This document shows positions 39,702 through 51,269 of a stretch of DNA of 64,000 nt, piece after piece. Positions within the stretch are counted from its first letter, which is position 1. Every line of letters begins with the position of its first letter. The notes under the pieces were generated by a model. The model was given only the letters and a program-made list of their open reading frames with translations. It did not search any database and was not told the origin of the DNA. This stretch comes from Fragilaria crotonensis (taxonomy: Eukaryota; Bacillariophyta; Fragilariophyceae; Fragilariales; Fragilariaceae): positions 1 to 64,000 of the forward strand of contig JAKSYS010000042.1 in the NCBI GenBank assembly GCA_022925895.1, given 5' to 3'. Made by a program: the position numbers and the translations under genes.

Positions 39702-40441
39702 GTTTTCTCCACACCCATCATCTTTTGAGCTTCCAGCTGTCATCAAATCGCAGCTTCACTAGGGTTAGGGCCCCTATCTGTTCCGACGTTGCTACGGTAC
39801 CAGTACCAGTTCCAGGTACAGGTACAGTCCGAAGGACTGTGAACTATGGGATGCCCGGTATACACGCCTCCAAACCTTATCACTGACGTATCTGCCACAA
39901 GATATGAGCATATGTCATGTACTACCTGGTACTTGTACTAGGTACTGTAGTAGTCACACCTCATATCAGTACTGTAGAGAGCCGGCGAGAACTGGGTACT
40001 GTACTACAGTACACAGTACACCAGTAGACTGTATAGTAGACTTGTGAAGTGGACTCTTTCATACGATCATCATCACACACATACAGACGTATTCGCAGGT
40101 CCATTTTAACGAGACATGGCTGGCACCTGGCACCTCTGCTTGGTATTACAATGTATGTAGAAGCTAATTAGGCCTTTCATAGAAGAACTACAGTAATGTA
40201 GTACCAGACGTATTTGTGGTATATCATACTGCTGAAATTGCGGTACAATATGCCAGTACACAGTATCAGGTATCATAGTACAGTATCTCACCATATAATG
40301 ACTGCATGTAGAGTAAAGAGAACTACGTACCATGTACAGTACTGGAGTACGAATAAGGTCGTGAAGGAGACAGTACTCGGAGTATGCATAATGCTTAAAT
40401 GTCATTATCATCCAGGATCCACGGTCAGGAGTCGGTCCACC
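39702..40441. other. GTAC-rich intergenic region upstream of the SLC44-like gene
   Basis: No gene. From 39,790 to 40,400 it is one of the densest GTAC areas (GGTACCAGTACCAGTTCC, GTACTGTACTACAGTACAC). A single AGGGTTAGGG lies at 39761-39770. Confidence 0.5.
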
Positions 40442-42525
40442 ATGTCAGATCAATCCCCGTCAACTGACGCTGAGCAAAACCACTTTCATGCGAGCTCTTC
40501 CCTCGAAATGATGGACTTTCCGATGGACGATTCAGTCCCTATCACTCCCCACCAATCCCAGCATGAAGATTCCGTCGCAACCTCAACAGGATCTGTGTCG
40601 GGCTTGACATCAGCATCGGCCTCTGTGTCTGGAGGGCTCTTCTTTGCTGATGCTATGTTAGATCTGGATGAAGCGCACGATATTGCTGAGACTCCAGAAC
40701 CTCGAAAACTGGTCATGACTGTGACGACAACGGCAGTGGCGCCGAACCTTCCTCCTGCTGACATGTCGACAATGTCGCAGACGAGTCAAACGAACAATCA
40801 ATCCAACAAGTCATGGATTCCTCCGAAGTTGGGTCCAAATACAAACAATTTCATGAATCGAATTGATGGAGGCGAACGCGGATTAGTGCCTCAAGCAACA
40901 CATCGTCCTAGGCCTCCTCGTCACCCTCGAGATGTGCGTTGGTTGGTTGCATTCTTCCTTTTTGTGCCCTTTTCACTCCTTGTTTCGTCGTGTTTGACAG
41001 CAAATCCTGAGGAGGGCTCTCCGGTGGCACTCTCCAAGGCCTCGAAACGAGCGTCATGCTATGCTATCTTGTTAACTTTCGCTGCGGCTATGGGACTAGC
41101 GAGGCTGATGTACCGGACAATGGGGGGTGGCGATGGGGACGACGCACGCCATATTGCCTCGCAAATCATTGTGACCTTTGCACCAATCACTCTCGGTGTG
41201 CACACTCTTTTAACCCTGTGTATTTACCTCAATACCCCCAATGCCATGTCTTGGTGTATCATTCCCCTGTGCTTTTTGGTGAGGGACTTGTTCGCAATGC
41301 GACAGTGGCAAACGACGGCGTCGACGCCTGGCGGACGTCAAGCCTTCTTTCAAGCTATTTGCAATATGGCATTGGACATTCTGTCGCGCTCGCTCCGGCG
41401 ATCCAGCTTTTATCGTGCAGTTGTCGCCTTGGTTTGTGTCCAGTTGATTGTTGTTTTTTCGTGGCGATCCGCCTTACTGGGCGCATTGAGTCATGGTAGT
41501 ACCTTTTGGTTTATAATGGCACTCGTTGCCGGAAAGTGGGCGACTGGCGTTGTTGCACGCCTTTTGGGTCTGGTTGCTTCAGGAGGTATCACCACATGGT
41601 TTGTGCAGCAGAGTCTCGTGATCGACGATTCGGAGCGGAAAAAAGAGTTGAATAAAGATGCTGACGATCAATCTCCTGAAGAGGAATCGAATGTGAGGGA
41701 GGAGTACCGGTCGGCGGAAGCGTCGGCCTACCAAGCCGTTGTCGAAATGGATGACGGTATCGACGACGACTTTGAAGATGAGGATGAAAGACAGGGACGT
41801 CGGGGCCTGTGGTCGGATACATCCAACTCGAATGTTTTATCGTTCTTGAAGACTTCAGTAACTGTGTCTTTTGGCTCAGTTGCTCAATGCGGTCTTCTGG
41901 GAGGCCTGGCCCAATTTGTTTGGAGCGTGGTCCGAAACGTTGATGCCATCACGGTGGCGCTCTCGCAGCGCTTTCCATCAACCTCTAGATCTGGATTCAG
42001 AGGAATGCAGATTGGGCAGGAAGGAATTGGAGAGGGGATCGGAATCATTTCGAAGATGGTCCAACGGCTCCATGGGTGGGCGAGGTCGTTCGTGCGAAGC
42101 CACACAGACTTGGGTTTGACTCAGGTTGCCTCTTGCTATAAATCTTACCAGAGGGCCGCGCTGGATGTTTCAATGCTTGTAGACGGATCAGGTGAGTGCA
42201 GAGATGTAAAATGCATTTAGCAGAGAGACATACCACGCTCACCCCCTATCCTACAGGCATGGAACCAATTATCCACGACGACATCACGACTCGCATGTGC
42301 ACTAACGTATGCACGTCTGTCTGTGGAGCCATCATAATTCTAATGGGGCTTATTCTGACCAGGCATCGAACGTCGGATGGGCTTACTGATGTTTCGATTC
42401 TGCAAAGCTCGTTGCTGACGTTTATCCTTTGCTACTCTCTTCTGTTCACCGTCATGGAACCATTGCGTGCTAGCATCAAAGCCATCTACGTGTGCTTTGC
42501 GCAACATCCCCCAAAGTTTGAGTAA
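40442..42525 (+). CDS. SLC44/CTL (choline transporter-like) family membrane protein, 2 exons
   Basis: The coding sequence joins 40442-42191 and 42257-42525 (672 aa); the 65-bp intron begins GTGAGT and ends TACAG. A Ser/Thr/Gln-rich cytosolic tail of about 150 residues is followed by about ten hydrophobic segments. The C-terminal half fits the CTL/Pns1 signature: FGSVAQCGLLGGLAQFVWSV, then LGLTQVASCYKSYQRAALD and, across the splice, LVDGSGMEPIIHDDITTRM before the last two helices. CTL proteins are linked to choline or ethanolamine transport in animals; the function in algae is uncertain. An acidic loop (DDGIDDDFEDEDE) lies before the signature. ATG 40442 is preferred; the upstream open frame is GTAC-rich non-coding sequence. 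Confidence 0.75.
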
Positions 42526-42607
42526 CACCTATCCCCTCATTTTCCATCGACTTAGTCGAATATCGGAAGCAAACCTTGTGTAATTTACAGTCGCACTGGA
42601 CGCTTTT

Positions 42608-45600
42608 CTATTCTATCGTAATGTAAGGCCGTACAGCGTACAGCACATCCAGTTTCCAAATTTCAAACTCATCGAACTTTCTAGCTCTACCTTGACTTAG
42701 AAAGTCATTTTTGACGCAGTCGATGAGGTGTCGTCCGTCGCGTTCTTGGGTGTTTCTTGTGTAACAGGGTCTTTCATTTGTTTTCGCTTCAAGAATCGAA
42801 GAGGGCTTGCCTGCGGTTGCCTCCGGGGGAGGCGCAGCTTGAACCTGCTGAGCTAAGACGGGAGAAGGAGGTTTCTTTGCTCTGCCAAATCGTGAGCCGT
42901 TAATGTCTCCAGACGGTGGCCTAGACGATTGTCGTTGAGATTCTAGTAGCGCAGGTGGGGGTGGGGGTGGAGGCTCGAGCGCAGTCATTTGTTCCAGCTC
43001 CTGAACCCGTCTTCGCAGAGCCACCACTTCATCTTCGGCGGCTGATGTACCGCCATGACCAGGTCTTGTGGATTCAAATTCATTTTCAAGTTTCTCAAGT
43101 CTTTTGCGAAGTTTCACGTTTTCCTCTTGCAACGTCGTGTTCCTCCACTTCATGTTCTCTAAGCGCTCCTTAACATCCTCAAGCCTCGAGTCCCTTGGTT
43201 TCGGTTTGGTAGCTGCTTCTTCGTAGGCACTCGGCAGCATTTCCACGGAGGACAACTGCTCTTTGAGCCTATTTACTTCAGAGGCACGTTCGAGCTGAAC
43301 CTCTTCGAGCGCCATTTTCAATGAAGTAATCTCACGCTCTTGCCGCTGAGCCTTTGAGGAAATGTCTATCATCTCTTGCTGCATCTCCTCAATCTCGGCT
43401 CTGCGACTCAGACTTGTGCGCTCCATACTGCTCTGGAGTTGATCCATCTCCGCTCGCATGTTTTCAACAAGCTGCTCCTGTGCGCCAAGTGTTTGCTCCA
43501 GGGCCTGAATTTTCATGTTCTTCAGTTGAAGTTTTGCTTGAAGTTCTTCGTTTGCGTCTCGGTTCTGTCTTTCCAGCATCTCGATGTGTTTCAACGCATC
43601 CTCGTTGTGCTCAGAATTCAACGCCTTGGCTTCAGTGAGCTCCTTTCTTAGACTGTCGATCGTGACATCTTTGTCGTACTGGAGCATCGATATTTTCCTT
43701 TCATACGCTGCGACAATCTTCGTTTCCAATTCCTCTTTTTCCGCATTCGCGTTCTGGAGCAAGGCCTTCGTGGAATCAATATCCATCTTGTCGGCTTCCA
43801 GTTCCACGAGCTGCTTCCTCAGCTCAAGCACTTCTTTGTTCAGACCCTGTATTTCTGCGTCTCTCTTGGCCATCTCATCGATCGTACTCTTGTCATCCAA
43901 CGTGGCCTTGAGCTTTGCTATCGATTTTTGCGAGTCCTCAAGCATTTCTGCTTTCTCAAAGAGCTGTTTGCTGAGCTTTTTGATTTCGGTTTCAAGCATG
44001 ATGACTTTTTCGTTGCTCTGAAGCTCAGCGATTTCCGCATCCTTTTGCCTGAGTTTGTCCTCCATGCCCTCGATCGTGGAATTACGCAGTCGTCGCATTG
44101 AATCGATCTGTCCATTCAACTTTTTCTCGATTTCTTCCTTTTCGAGTTGAGCAATCTCTAGCTGGCGACGCAAGTTGGCATCTTCGCGAGCGCTCGATCC
44201 CACCTTGTTGTTAAGCTGCTCCAAGGCGTGCTTCGCTTGCTCAAGTTCGGCACGAAGATCCTGCGCTTCGTTGGCCTTGCCGATGGCTTCACGAAGCTGC
44301 TTCCTCATATCCCGCAACTCCGCGCGTTGTGTGTTGTTCGCTTCCTGCAATTCATCTAGCTCGGCTTGCAGTTCGTCCACACGAAAATTGTCCTGGGATA
44401 TTGAAGATGCCTTCCGCTTTAGCGCTGCATTTTCTCTCTCAATAAGAGTTATACGAGCGTCTCGCTTCTCGAGTGCTGATCGCAGCGATTCCAATTCTTC
44501 GTCTTGTTCAATGATTTGCCCGGCAAAGATTTCGCTTTCGTTTTGAAGTCGCCTGATCTCGTCCCAGGATGGCGCATTGCCTTTTGATCCGTGGAGAAGA
44601 CCTTCAATACTCTCCCTCAATGATCCATTCTCGGTCATCAGGTTCCTCACTTGTTGTTCTAGTCCCATGGACTGCTGCACAAGATTGCCGATTGCTGAAT
44701 CTCGCTCCTGCAGCTTCTCGTCATGATCAGACAACATTGACTTGCTGTAGGCGGAATCCGATTTCGAACTTCGCAAGCGTATGCACTCGCTTTCGGCTTT
44801 TGCAAGATCTCTTTCTAGGGTCGACAAGCTGTGAAGAAGACGATTTTCAACATCCTTGCAGTCTTCAAGGGCACTGCGAAGATTCTCGATTTCTCCGATG
44901 TATTCCTCCTCCCTGGCTCTCTGAGTGGCCTCCATTTCCGTTGGGGATGGAGGATCTTTCTTAAGTTTCGCAGTAAGCGCATTGATTTCCGCCTTCATAG
45001 AAACCATCTTCTGTTCTTGAGATACGGACGACTTGACCAAAGCAGAAATAGTCGTATCACGATCAGCTACTTTCTCACGAAGCGTGGCCTTGTGGCTTGC
45101 CAGCTCCTCGCGCGCCTGCGCTAGAGATAACCGCAGTTTCTCCTCGGTTTTCTTGGCAAGAAGCAGCTCCTTTCGGACGGCATCACTGAGATTGCCATTC
45201 TCGCCGATAACCGCTGATCGTGACTTGGAAGCATGCAGTAGTGCATCCTTTTCCTTGATCTCGGCGTTAAGCCTAGCTATCTCCGCCTCGCATTCAGATG
45301 CCAATGAACTCTTGTCACGAAGCTGGGTCAACTCGGCATCCTTGCGAAGGATTTGTGTTTGGAATTCACGTTGAATGTCATGCATCTGATTCTCAAGGGC
45401 CTTGATCTTGTCTCTGTGGGCCTTGTCGGACCGAATCTTCTCGTCGTCAAGGGCGACTAGCGCGATCTGGGCTTCTCTCAGCTGCTTCTTATTTCTCTCT
45501 GCGCTTGCCTTCTTCGCTTCCAAAAGTCGAATTTGATTGCGAAGGGATTGTACTTCAGTCGACGACACCTGATTCTCCGATGCTCGAGATAACAGCTGAA

Positions 45601-47257
45601 GTTGCTCCTTCATGCTTTCAATCTCCATCGCTTTTCGCTTAGTTTCGTTGCGAAGGAAGTGAAGCTCTTCTCTTTCGCTGTTACCAACAGCCAGCAGTGC
45701 CATTTTTTGCTCATACGCCATTTCAACATTTTTCAGTTTCTCCCCAAATTCAGCCTCGAGGTCTGAGCGTTCTTTCGCCGCCTTCGCAACAATTTCACGA
45801 AGCCGCTGTTCCGATCTCGATTCGTCTTGTGTTCGGAAATCCTTACGACCTTGTTCGAGGTCTTGCAGAGCCTCCGCTCTGGCTTTCTCCGCGCACTCAA
45901 GCTTCTTTTCAAGGCCGTCGCGCTCCTTGACAAGATCTTGGACGTTGTTTTCAAGCGAAGATATTCTCTTTTCGTACGAACTGATCTGCTCGGTGTAAAC
46001 ACTGATCTGCTCTTCAAAAGTCTCCGACGCAGCTACGAGTTTCTCCTCCAGGGCTTTGTACTCGATTTGTGCCGATTGCAATTCCTGTGAGGTCGTCTCC
46101 GGTTGTGGGAGGTTTCGATCGGAGGTGGGAACTCTCTCTTTGCAGACAAATAGTTCTTTCTCAACGGTTTCAATCTCCGCATGCAACTGCCCAATTTCAT
46201 GGTCCTTCTCCAGCAAGAGTTCATTCTTTTCATCGATTTCTCTCTCCATCTCATCGAGATCAGCCTTGAGATTTTCGACATCAGCACGTAGCGAATCGTT
46301 TAGGACACGTAAGTCGTCGGCTTCGTCTCGCCGATACTTGTCCTCATTCTGAAGTCGCGCCCTGGCATCCGCGATTTCGGCAGACATAGATTCAACCTTG
46401 GCTTCATACTTGTTGATTTCTTCCTTCATGGATGCGATCGTGTTGTCCTTTTGGGCAAGTTGCTTCTCCAATTCCTTCGCTGAACCTAACTCTATCGAAT
46501 TAACTCTTGACTTTTCCGCAGTCTTGGAATCTCTTTCCAGGGTAGCCAAGGCAGCTTGCGTTTCACTCAATCGCTTCTTTGTGGCATCAAGTTCAACTTT
46601 TGTAGTGTCGAGTTGTTTCCAGCATGCCATCGCGTTGCGATCGTCCTTTGTTTCAGATAGAGACTTGACTTCCTTACGAAGACTTTCAAGTTCGCGCTCC
46701 AACTCGGCTCGTTCAGTTGACCATTTGTCAACACCATCGACTTTGTCGTATTCAGCATCCTCGATCTCATGTTGAAGCTGGTAGAGCTGATTCTTCAGGT
46801 CGGCTATGGAATGCCGTTGGAATGTTGTCTCTTCTTTCAATTTAGCAACTTGACTGTCACGTTCCCTGATTCTAGTTTCAGTAGAGGCTATCCTAGATTC
46901 CATGGTTGAAATCTGCTGCTCCTTTGTAGAAAGAGTCTTCTGAAGAGCCTCTTCCTTGAGGTTGAATTTTAAAGTTAACTCGTTGACTTGATTCATAAAT
47001 TCAGCTTCCATTTCAGCCGTCTTGGCAGACAATTTTGAATTGCTCGCCTTGAGTTCCTTGATAAACTGTGCAGTCGACTTTCCGTGGCCAGAATCGTTGT
47101 GGATGGCTCGCTCGAGAGCATCCTGCGATGGAACGCGCTCAATTCTTGGCAACCCCATGGGCGAATTCGGCGCAGAATTATTTGAGTACGAACGCTGGAT
47201 CAACCTTGTTGGAGTTGACGGCCGCGGAGCCATGCCGAACCAACTGCTGTTACTCAT
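42608..47257 (-). CDS. Giant coiled-coil protein (1549 aa)
   Basis: A single-exon ORF from ATG 47257. The N-terminal ~55 residues are Ser/Pro/Asn-rich (PRPSTPTRLIQRSYSNNSAP). Residues about 60-1420 are almost unbroken heptad-type coiled coil, rich in Glu, Lys, Leu and Ala, with few breaks. A Pro stretch (PPPPPPP) and a Ser/Pro linker follow, then a short folded-looking C-terminus (RKFDEFEIWKLDVLYAV). It has no motor, ATPase or SMC head. Candidates include centrosomal, Golgi-tether (golgin) or nuclear-envelope rod proteins; sequence alone does not decide. It is tail-to-tail with the SLC44-like gene, with only 82 bp between stop codons. Confidence 0.85.
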   Translation of the reverse strand: MSNSSWFGMAPRPSTPTRLIQRSYSNNSAPNSPMGLPRIERVPSQDALERAIHNDSGHGKSTAQFIKELKASNSKLSAKTAEMEAEFMNQVNELTLKFNLKEEALQKTLSTKEQQISTMESRIASTETRIRERDSQVAKLKEETTFQRHSIADLKNQLYQLQHEIEDAEYDKVDGVDKWSTERAELERELESLRKEVKSLSETKDDRNAMACWKQLDTTKVELDATKKRLSETQAALATLERDSKTAEKSRVNSIELGSAKELEKQLAQKDNTIASMKEEINKYEAKVESMSAEIADARARLQNEDKYRRDEADDLRVLNDSLRADVENLKADLDEMEREIDEKNELLLEKDHEIGQLHAEIETVEKELFVCKERVPTSDRNLPQPETTSQELQSAQIEYKALEEKLVAASETFEEQISVYTEQISSYEKRISSLENNVQDLVKERDGLEKKLECAEKARAEALQDLEQGRKDFRTQDESRSEQRLREIVAKAAKERSDLEAEFGEKLKNVEMAYEQKMALLAVGNSEREELHFLRNETKRKAMEIESMKEQLQLLSRASENQVSSTEVQSLRNQIRLLEAKKASAERNKKQLREAQIALVALDDEKIRSDKAHRDKIKALENQMHDIQREFQTQILRKDAELTQLRDKSSLASECEAEIARLNAEIKEKDALLHASKSRSAVIGENGNLSDAVRKELLLAKKTEEKLRLSLAQAREELASHKATLREKVADRDTTISALVKSSVSQEQKMVSMKAEINALTAKLKKDPPSPTEMEATQRAREEEYIGEIENLRSALEDCKDVENRLLHSLSTLERDLAKAESECIRLRSSKSDSAYSKSMLSDHDEKLQERDSAIGNLVQQSMGLEQQVRNLMTENGSLRESIEGLLHGSKGNAPSWDEIRRLQNESEIFAGQIIEQDEELESLRSALEKRDARITLIERENAALKRKASSISQDNFRVDELQAELDELQEANNTQRAELRDMRKQLREAIGKANEAQDLRAELEQAKHALEQLNNKVGSSAREDANLRRQLEIAQLEKEEIEKKLNGQIDSMRRLRNSTIEGMEDKLRQKDAEIAELQSNEKVIMLETEIKKLSKQLFEKAEMLEDSQKSIAKLKATLDDKSTIDEMAKRDAEIQGLNKEVLELRKQLVELEADKMDIDSTKALLQNANAEKEELETKIVAAYERKISMLQYDKDVTIDSLRKELTEAKALNSEHNEDALKHIEMLERQNRDANEELQAKLQLKNMKIQALEQTLGAQEQLVENMRAEMDQLQSSMERTSLSRRAEIEEMQQEMIDISSKAQRQEREITSLKMALEEVQLERASEVNRLKEQLSSVEMLPSAYEEAATKPKPRDSRLEDVKERLENMKWRNTTLQEENVKLRKRLEKLENEFESTRPGHGGTSAAEDEVVALRRRVQELEQMTALEPPPPPPPALLESQRQSSRPPSGDINGSRFGRAKKPPSPVLAQQVQAAPPPEATAGKPSSILEAKTNERPCYTRNTQERDGRHLIDCVKNDFLSQGRARKFDEFEIWKLDVLYAVRPYITIE

Positions 47258-47784
47258 GGTAGGGCACGAATTAGTGAGGATCTATACAACGAGATCAGCA
47301 ATTGGCCGACTTCTTCAGCAGCGATGCACCTTGGCCGCCACGAAAGTATCACTATGATGCAATGATACAAAAATGTCATTCACGATCTCATGCCGACATC
47401 CAAAAATCCAACAAGACTTGGAGCTGCAAAATTCAGCATTGATCCGTTGAGGAACATTTCGAGACGTTGCAAGAAGTGCTCGGCACGCGTGCAATCAGCA
47501 AGGCAAAATAAATGAATATAAAAATGTATCATATGTGCAATAGGATAATCGTATTGTACGCAAAGATTTACCGCGATGGGAACCCAAGTTCTACGAGAGT
47601 TAATAGGAGAGTAACTTGTAGATATAATAACGCAGGACGTTACCATAGGTTTGGCACAGATTGTACGCACGCAACTATCTATTGCAGGACATGAGACAAG
47701 GCATCACTATTTCAATGTACGAGTATTGCGCATGTCGCTTCACAACATGTCATGTACTATTCCTTCAACTCATATATTTGACCA
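47258..47784. other. Upstream region of the coiled-coil gene, start of gene-poor zone
   Basis: The promoter side of the coiled-coil gene. No further gene is seen; ORFs are short and without recognisable content. Confidence 0.4.
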
Positions 47785-48440
47785 CAGCTCAATCAATTCT
47801 TGTCTGTTTTTACAATTTTGAGTTGATCCAAGTTCAGAAAAACGTGTCACAACTTTCTGCCTACTCAGATTGTTTTCTCGTCCTTTGCTTCAAAGTTAAA
47901 AGTTCACCTTACGTCATCATAATGCATCACCCGGACTTTATTCTTTTGCCACGTATTGGATCACAAGTCGATCAATTCTCGTCCATTTGAAGAATTTGAT
48001 GCAGATCTAGTAAGGTTGCAAAGTACCACAAAAATTTCTGTCAACTCAGATTGTTTTCAAGTCAGCTGCTTCAAATTCCATTTTCCTCTCGAACTATCTC
48101 AATGCATTCAGCATCCGGAAACCATTTTTTGCCACATATTGTATCACAATGCAATCCATTCTTGTCCATTTGAAGACTATGATGCAGATCTCAGTTTGCA
48201 AAAGTTCCACAAAACTTTCTGCTGACTCAGATTGTTCACGAGTTGGCTGCTTCAAATTCCATTTTGCTCTCGCACCATCACGACGCGGCATCCGGACTCA
48301 ATTTTCTCTGCCCCATGTTGGACCCAAACTCAATCAAATCTCGTCCATTTTGAGACTTTTGAGTTGACACAAGGCTGAAAATACACCTTCAAACTTCCTG
48401 TTGACTCTGATTGTTTGCAAGTTGGTTGCTTAAATTCCAT
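47785..48440. repeat. Diverged satellite, about four copies of a 175-185-bp unit
   Basis: Copies begin near 47,790, 47,968, 48,142 and 48,329. Each opens with TCAATC..TCT(C/T)GTCCATTT and contains GTTGACTCAGATTGTTT-like and GCTTCAAATTCCATTTT-like blocks and CATCCGGA. Copies are perhaps 70-80% alike by eye. Confidence 0.85.
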
Positions 48441-49322
48441 CATCCTCGAAGCGGTTATTTTGAATATAAATAATAAACTTGATGGTGATGGAGGTGAAGT
48501 CCGAAGTACTCAAAATGATGCCCAGAAGGTAGGGAAATAGCACCAGAAGGTACTTGTAGTATCCCAGATGTGCCAACCCTGGGAACAAACAGTGCCACCA
48601 CCAAGCTTCAAAACCGACGAGGAACTTGTCTTCATGCATGCAACATGATGCATGATTGTTATTAGTCGAATGTTGTTGTTGCTGGTGTGTGCTCCTAACA
48701 CAGAGATTTTCAAAGTACCACTGCAAAAATGTCCTTTGAGGAGTAACATTCTACATATGACAGAAGTAACATTTCTGCACCATTTTTGAGTACCCAGCAC
48801 AGCATTGCCAAATCATCAAAAATACCATTGTATTCAGTAGCACTTATGCTATGAGAATAGACTGCTGTTCTGGTATTTTAGATTTACGTAGAGTGTTTTG
48901 TATCACATAGTATTGGTCAGGGAAAAGCTACTAGCGTTACATTACTTTAGTAACGCTTATGATCTAATACAATAGTAGTATAGGATATTGTTGTGTGGGT
49001 TTTTGTCGAGGCGATAAATTTATATTCTCACAATTCATAGTATCCAGAACGTACGGTAGATTTGTGTACTGGAGTAGCTTCATATCAGGCTTGGCATCAT
49101 ACCTATACTGCAATCCTGACACAGGTCTTCATTTCTAACCAAATTTGCTCCAGATGCAATGATGCAACCAGGCATTGTGCACAGAATTGTAGAATGTGTA
49201 CCCAAAAAGAACAATATGATTGATATCCAATTCATGATTTTTTGTTGTTTTTGACACCATCCATGACAGAGATCACTGTGAGATGAAGTCAGAAGGTTTC
49301 TTACAAGCAAGTATTTGACAGT
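48441..49322. other. Repeat-rich sequence, no gene recognised
   Basis: AT-rich sequence with short ORFs only. It may be flanking or decayed parts of the mobile elements that follow. Confidence 0.35.
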
Positions 49323-49727
49323 TTGATGTCCAGTGTTCATCGGTTGGGTCCTGGAGAGCAATATGACTATAAGGGGGTGTATAGAACTGAAAACAAGAAG
49401 AGGCAGGTGACCCCAGAAGAGCTGATGGGATGGTTGAACAAAAGAACTTTTGGTGTTCCCAAACTTGCCGGCCAGGCCACAGATGGCAATTCAACCCTTG
49501 GTACATGCTACCAATGTTGCCTTTGGAGAAAAGCAATATCATTCTACATGCCAGATTGTTTTCATGGTTCTAGAGCAGATTCAAATGGAAATCCTTTGAA
49601 GTCGTGTGTCAAAGTCAATGATATTTTAAGTTGTATCTTAGGAAGCGGGCAGCAAAGAGGAAACAAGGAGCAGATTCAAATACACAGCATCCAATGGAAG
49701 AAAGGGAGCTTTGACATTTGCATGTAG
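49323..49727 (+). pseudogene. Isolated ORF fragment resembling diatom repeat-encoded proteins
   Basis: A 134-codon frame containing VTPEELMGWLNKRTFG and LWRKAISFYMPDCF, then GNPLKS and VNDIL. From memory, similar segments occur in repeated, mobile-element-like predicted proteins of diatoms; I cannot confirm this here. It has no start context or neighbouring exons. Confidence 0.3.
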
Positions 49728-49838
49728 TTTTCAAGACATTTGGTGGACCTCACAGTTCAGGGATTTGAATGCTTGAAATGTTAACTTTCAGTTTCACATG
49801 ATTGCAAGATGTGATGACACAACACAGGTGATGATGGA

Positions 49839-51260
49839 TCACATTTGTGTTCGCAACCATTTGAGAATGCATTGAAAACAACTTTGATTTGAAGCAAGAA
49901 TGTACATGATGAAAGGGATGCACTGTGGTAGATTATGCTTGGAAGTGTGAACCCCATTTTCCTTCAACAGTTCCATGACTGGGATCACATCTCTGAGAAC
50001 ATAACTCAGGCAGCAGGTGTATTCACTTTCTGTTGATAATAGAGCCACCTCTGATGGTAGTTGAGACTTCCACAACAAGGGGCAGCCATCATAATTGATT
50101 ACATAACCGTGTTGTGACCTCGCAGTATTGCAATCAGGTGCTGCCGCCTTGCAGAAACTGCTTGCGTCAACGAATACCTCCAAATCCTTGTCCATCATCG
50201 GTCGCATGATTGCATCTTCTTTGTCTCGGGTTCCCAACAGATATCTTCTTAGCCATTGCACCACATCTTGGTGTTTATTCTGAGGGTCGGGTACAATTGT
50301 GGCAAACTGGTACTAGTGAACATCGTACGCAATGTTGCTGCGTGTTGCTTTTTCAAGATAGTTCAACTTTCCAATCAGCGAGCAATAATTGAATAAGTTG
50401 AAGGGTTCTGAGTCCGAATGTCGTGTTAGGGGGCAGCTTGATGACGCAGCTGGTGTCATGTCCCATTTGACATTCGTCCGTTGAGTCTCGTGTCGTCCAG
50501 AATTTGGTTGATGAGGTGCAGTTGTGACAAATAAATGTTTCCATCTGACCTGCGGTCGATGCTGACGCCAAGGAAAGTGGCCAAGTCACCCTCCACCATT
50601 TTGGACAGCTTTGCCTTCTTTTGCAACACATCAATGATTTGACCGATCTCCACTATGTCAGAACCAGCCAGGAGACTGTCATTGGTATATAGGACCTATA
50701 AAGTTGATTCTCTATAGAAGATGCATTCCTCCTGCCAATTGTTGGAATCCCAAGTCCTTCACCAGTTTTCTTACCAGATACTGGCTGGTTCCACACTTGC
50801 ATTGCCTGCTATTGGCCATTGGCCATTGGCCATTCCTGTGGATCTTGAGGACGACATAATCATTTGGAATTGATCCGTCCAGAAGTTCCATTCCCGCTGG
50901 GATTTTCATGTACAGTGTCTTCTCCACATGTGCCTGGGCAGATGCTTGTACCACAAAGTCAATTTGCTTGGTGTGTCACCACCAGTGCACCACTGTCATT
51001 ATCTGGAGATTCTTACCAAATTCCAGAAAGCGACTGGTGGCGCATATGTTTCTTTGTAGTATTCACCTCTTTCATGCTGAAAGAGCCATCAATGTTCAAT
51101 CTTGTCTGGTACTTCTTAATCGTTCCATCTATTGTGTCAACCTTTCTTCTCATCTGCCAGCCAGACCACAGGAGAAGAGTGGTTTGTCCCTTTGGAACAT
51201 CTGACTTTGGGATGACAGCAGTAAAGTTCCGTTGTTGGATTGGTCTGCTGTCACCTTCTT
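49839..51260 (-). mobile_element. Decayed Ty1/copia retrotransposon: reverse transcriptase and RNase H
   Basis: Minus-strand fragments in several frames follow the copia order. Near 51,240-51,010: RNFTAVIPKSDVPKG, then WQMRRKVDTIDG and YQTRLNIDGS (start of RT). Near 50,954-50,740: EKTLYMKIPAGMEL and LVRKLVKDLGFQQ. Near 50,710-50,456: VLYTNDSLLAGSD, then EGDLATFLGVSIDRR and YLSQLHLINQILDD. At 50,264-49,839: RNase H with LEVFVDASS, NTARSQHGYVINYDGCPLLWKSQ and LLSTESEYTCCLSYVLRDV. The catalytic YVDD is YTND. There are stops, frameshifts and a TTGGCCA triplication at about 50,811-50,836 within RT. I found no integrase or LTRs. Confidence 0.85.
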
Positions 51261-51269
51261 TGCCATGTC

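Noticed and set aside
39761-39770. AGGGTTAGGG as an interstitial telomere
   Set aside because: Less than two telomere repeats, too short to separate from chance; the same applies to GGGGTTAGGGGTTAG near 60,155.
40214-40441. 76-codon N-terminal extension of the SLC44-like protein
   Set aside because: It is GTAC-rich intergenic sequence that happens to lack stops; ATG 40442 starts a normal cytosolic tail.
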